Assembly (NCBI GenBank): GCA_007126095.1
Contig: SLBZ01000053.1
Span: 1-34,530 of the forward strand
Length of the DNA stretch: 34,530 nt
DNA from: Aquisalimonas sp.
Lineage (GTDB): Bacteria; Pseudomonadota; Gammaproteobacteria; Nitrococcales; Aquisalimonadaceae
Direction of reading: 5' to 3'
Shown here: positions 32,553 through 34,530 of the stretch, piece after piece
How positions within the stretch are numbered: position 1 is the stretch's first letter
How the letters are laid out: the number at the start of each line of letters is the position of its first letter
Notes under the pieces: model-generated
The model's input: the letters and a program-made list of their open reading frames with translations, nothing else
Told to the model about the DNA's origin: nothing
Databases searched by the model: none
Made by a program: the position numbers and the translations under genes

Positions 32553-34195
32553 GCACCCCCCGAGCCACCGTGCACACAGACCAACAGCCCAACGACGTAC
32601 CCCTGACGCCCCTGTCGATGCTCGACTGGGCCGTGCTGGTCTACCCCGACCATCCCGCCGTCATCCACGGTGAACGCACCACCACCTACGCCGAGTACGG
32701 CGCCCGCTGCCGGCAACTCGCCTCGGCCCTGCGCGCCCGCGGCATCGGCCCGGGGCAGACCGTGGCCACGGTGCTGCCGAACATCCCGCCCATGCTGGAG
32801 GCGCATTTCGGCGTGCCCATGGCGGGCGCCGTGCTCAACACCATCAACATCCGCCTGGATGCCCGCACCATCGGCTTCATCCTCGACCACGGCGAGGCGG
32901 ATGCGCTGATTACCGATACCGAGTTCGCCCCGGTGGTGCGCGAAGCGCTGGCCCATTGTGATCGCAAACCGCTGGTAATCGACGTGGACGACCCGGAAGG
33001 CCCGGGCGGCGAGCGCCTGGGCGACCTGGACTACGAGGCGCTGGTGGCCGAAGGCGATCCGGAGTTCCGCTGGCAGTGGCCCGCCAGTGAGTGGGACAGC
33101 ATCAGCCTGAACTACACCTCGGGCACCACCGGCAATCCCAAGGGTGCGCTCTACCATCACCGCGGCGCCCACCAGGGGGCCTACAGCAACATCATCGCCT
33201 GCGAGATGGGCCGCCACCCGGTCTATCTCTGGACGCTGCCCATGTTCCACTGCAACGGCTGGCGCTTTCCATGGACGCTGCCTGCGGTTGCCGGCACCAG
33301 CGTGTGCCTGCGCAAGGTGGAGCCGGCGGCCATTTTCGAAGCCATCGGCAAACACAAGGTGAGCCATTTCTGCGGGGCGCCGCTGGTGCTGAACATGCTC
33401 ACCAGCGCACCGGAGGCGAACACGGCACGCTTCGATCACAGCGTCACCGCCTACGTGGGCGGTGCGGCCCCGCCGGCGGCGGTCATCGGCGCACTGGAGG
33501 GCATCGGCATCCACGTCATCCACCTCTACGGGCTCACCGAGACCTACGGCCCGTCGCACTACTGTGCCTGGAAACCGGAGTGGGACGCCCTGCCCCTGGA
33601 CGAACAGGCCAGCATGGCGTCGCGGCAGGGCGTGCGGTACCTGAGCGTGGAGGAGACCATTGTCGCCGACCCGGACACCATGGCGCCCGTGCCCATGGAC
33701 GGCACAACCATGGGCGAGATCATGGTGCGCGGCAACTCCATCATGACCGGCTACCTGAAGAACCCGGAGGCCACCGCGGAAGCGTTCCACGGCGGGTGGT
33801 ACCACACGGGGGATCTGGCGGTCTGGCACCCGGACGGCTACCTGGAGATCCGCGACCGGGCCAAGGACGTGATCATCTCCGGGGGCGAGAACATCTCCAC
33901 CATCGAGGTGGAGGACACGCTCTACAAGCACCCGGCCGTGCTGGAGTGCGCGGTGGTGGCGGCACCCAGCGACCGCTGGGGCGAGACCCCCTGCGCGGTG
34001 ATCACCCTGCGGCCCGACGCCGGTGAGGTCACGCCGGCGGACATCGTCGCCTTCTGCCGCGAGCGGCTGGCCGGGTTCAAGATCCCGCGGCATGTGCTGT
34101 TCGAGGATCTGCCGAAGACGTCCACGGGGAAGATTCAGAAGTTCGTGCTGCGGGAGAAAGTCAACGCACTGACGGATGCGGAGATGGTGCGGTAG
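32549..34195 (+). CDS. AMP-binding acyl-CoA synthetase (medium-chain/DmdB-like)
   Basis: An adenylate-forming acyl-CoA ligase of 548 residues. The P-loop YTSGTTGNPKGALYHHRG is near residue 190, PMFHCNGWRFPW follows, and YGLTETYGPSHYC is the A5 motif. GGWYHTGDLAVWHPDGYLEI and RAKDVIISGGENISTIEVED form the hinge region, and TSTGKIQKFVLRE bears the catalytic Lys. The style fits ligases for medium-chain acids or 3-methylmercaptopropionate (DmdB); no other DMSP-pathway gene is nearby, so the substrate stays open. It is translationally coupled to the dipeptidase gene (ATGA). Confidence 0.94.
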   Translation: MSTPRATVHTDQQPNDVPLTPLSMLDWAVLVYPDHPAVIHGERTTTYAEYGARCRQLASALRARGIGPGQTVATVLPNIPPMLEAHFGVPMAGAVLNTINIRLDARTIGFILDHGEADALITDTEFAPVVREALAHCDRKPLVIDVDDPEGPGGERLGDLDYEALVAEGDPEFRWQWPASEWDSISLNYTSGTTGNPKGALYHHRGAHQGAYSNIIACEMGRHPVYLWTLPMFHCNGWRFPWTLPAVAGTSVCLRKVEPAAIFEAIGKHKVSHFCGAPLVLNMLTSAPEANTARFDHSVTAYVGGAAPPAAVIGALEGIGIHVIHLYGLTETYGPSHYCAWKPEWDALPLDEQASMASRQGVRYLSVEETIVADPDTMAPVPMDGTTMGEIMVRGNSIMTGYLKNPEATAEAFHGGWYHTGDLAVWHPDGYLEIRDRAKDVIISGGENISTIEVEDTLYKHPAVLECAVVAAPSDRWGETPCAVITLRPDAGEVTPADIVAFCRERLAGFKIPRHVLFEDLPKTSTGKIQKFVLREKVNALTDAEMVR

Positions 34196-34225
34196 TCAGG
34201 GAGGGTCGCCCTGTTGCGTTGCAGG

Positions 34226-34285
34226 GTCGCGGCATCGCCGCTCCTACAGGAGTCCAGCGCCCCGTAGGAGCGGCGTCAGCCGCGA
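34226..34285. repeat. REP-like doublet, family 2 (second location)
   Basis: GTCGCGGCATCGCCGCTCC (then TAC, 34226-34247) and GTAGGAGCGGCGTCAGCCGC (then GA, 34264-34285) are inverted copies, 16 bp apart, in the gap between the acyl-CoA synthetase gene and the convergent porin gene. Same family as the pair at 25.3 kb. Confidence 0.8.
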
Positions 34286-34310
34286 TACCTCCCCATCCGT
34301 TCAGTCGGGC

Positions 34311-34530
34311 TCAGAAGTTGTAAACCAGCCCCGCGGCCACGCTTTGGGCGGTCTCGCCGACTGTCTCTGTGCCAGTCAAGGTGCTGGCCTGCACCCACGG
34401 CTGCCGGTCCTGACCGTCCTCGTTGTCGATCTGCGCGTAGTTCAGGTAGAAGCGCAGCTCGTCGCTGTAGTGGTAGTCGGCGCCCACGGCGATCATGTCG
34501 GCATCCTGATCGCTGTCATCGGCGCTCAGC
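34311..34530 (-). CDS. Outer-membrane porin (partial, C-terminal end only)
   Basis: The last 72 residues of a Gram-negative general-porin-like beta-barrel; the remainder lies outside the window. The visible part alternates polar and hydrophobic residues as in beta-strands (MIAVGADYHYSDELRFYLNY, then SVAAGLVYNF) with an acidic loop DNEDGQDRQPW. It ends in Phe, the outer-membrane assembly signal recognised by BamA. It is convergent with the acyl-CoA synthetase gene, with the repeat doublet between them. Porin assignment rests on this pattern; substrate class unknown. Confidence 0.8.
   Translation of the reverse strand, partial: LSADDSDQDADMIAVGADYHYSDELRFYLNYAQIDNEDGQDRQPWVQASTLTGTETVGETAQSVAAGLVYNF

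Overview
The window comes from a GC-rich chromosome, most likely of a halophilic or halotolerant gammaproteobacterium. The evidence is a complete ectoine biosynthesis set (ectA, ectB, ectC), a BCCT-type osmolyte transporter, a Gram-negative porin, and several acidic proteins such as the DUF4124 protein and the MFS tail. Placement near Ectothiorhodospiraceae (Aquisalimonas-like) is an inference from gene content and style, not a database result. No tRNA, rRNA, CRISPR array, insertion sequence or phage gene was found. Gene density is high and most genes are ordinary chromosomal genes.

Layout. 1-1.6 kb: ilvH-ilvC on the minus strand (ilvC cut by the window edge), with a good sigma-70 promoter and no acetolactate synthase large subunit beside it. 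1.6-4.5 kb: a DUF4124 protein, proS and a lytic transglycosylase on the plus strand. 4.5-7.3 kb: trmH (minus), an NAD-binding SDR/epimerase (plus) and apbC/mrp (minus). 7.3-9.4 kb: a secreted ankyrin protein, a Tat-exported Rieske-like protein lacking a His ligand, and sodC. 9.5-11.3 kb: the molybdopterin genes moaD-moaE-moaB (minus), then sufE (plus). 11.4-18.3 kb: a seven-gene minus-strand operon (histidine phosphatase, TetR regulator, two SDRs, acyl-CoA dehydrogenase, two MDR-type reductases) headed by a 30-bp perfect palindrome, probably the TetR operator. 18.4-20.4 kb: tsaB and an MFS transporter (minus).

20.4-25.3 kb is the osmoadaptation region. A very AT-rich island and a strong promoter precede a leader of about 240 nt, then ectA-ectB, a strong Rho-independent terminator, a pair of palindromic repeats, ectC, and a BCCT transporter. 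25.3-29.8 kb: an NAD-linked molybdenum formate dehydrogenase operon on the minus strand, with a NuoE-NuoF fusion, a separate ferredoxin-like subunit and a catalytic subunit. 29.9-34.2 kb: a DUF418 membrane protein (minus), diverging from a membrane-anchored dipeptidase translationally coupled to an acyl-CoA synthetase. The window ends in the C-terminus of a porin.

How the genes relate. EctB, EctA and EctC make ectoine from aspartate semialdehyde, and the BCCT protein probably imports a compatible solute. MoaD/E/B make the molybdopterin cofactor that the formate dehydrogenase needs. SufE and ApbC supply Fe-S clusters, of which that enzyme has many. Two families of short palindromic (REP-like) repeats sit in four intergenic gaps. 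The most interesting points are the terminator and repeats splitting ectC from ectAB, the ect leader, the unusual formate dehydrogenase ferredoxin subunit, the MoaD tail beyond its Gly-Gly, the palindrome-controlled acyl-CoA operon, and metal-ligand substitutions in the Rieske-like protein and SodC. I did not find convincing evidence of a wholly new system.
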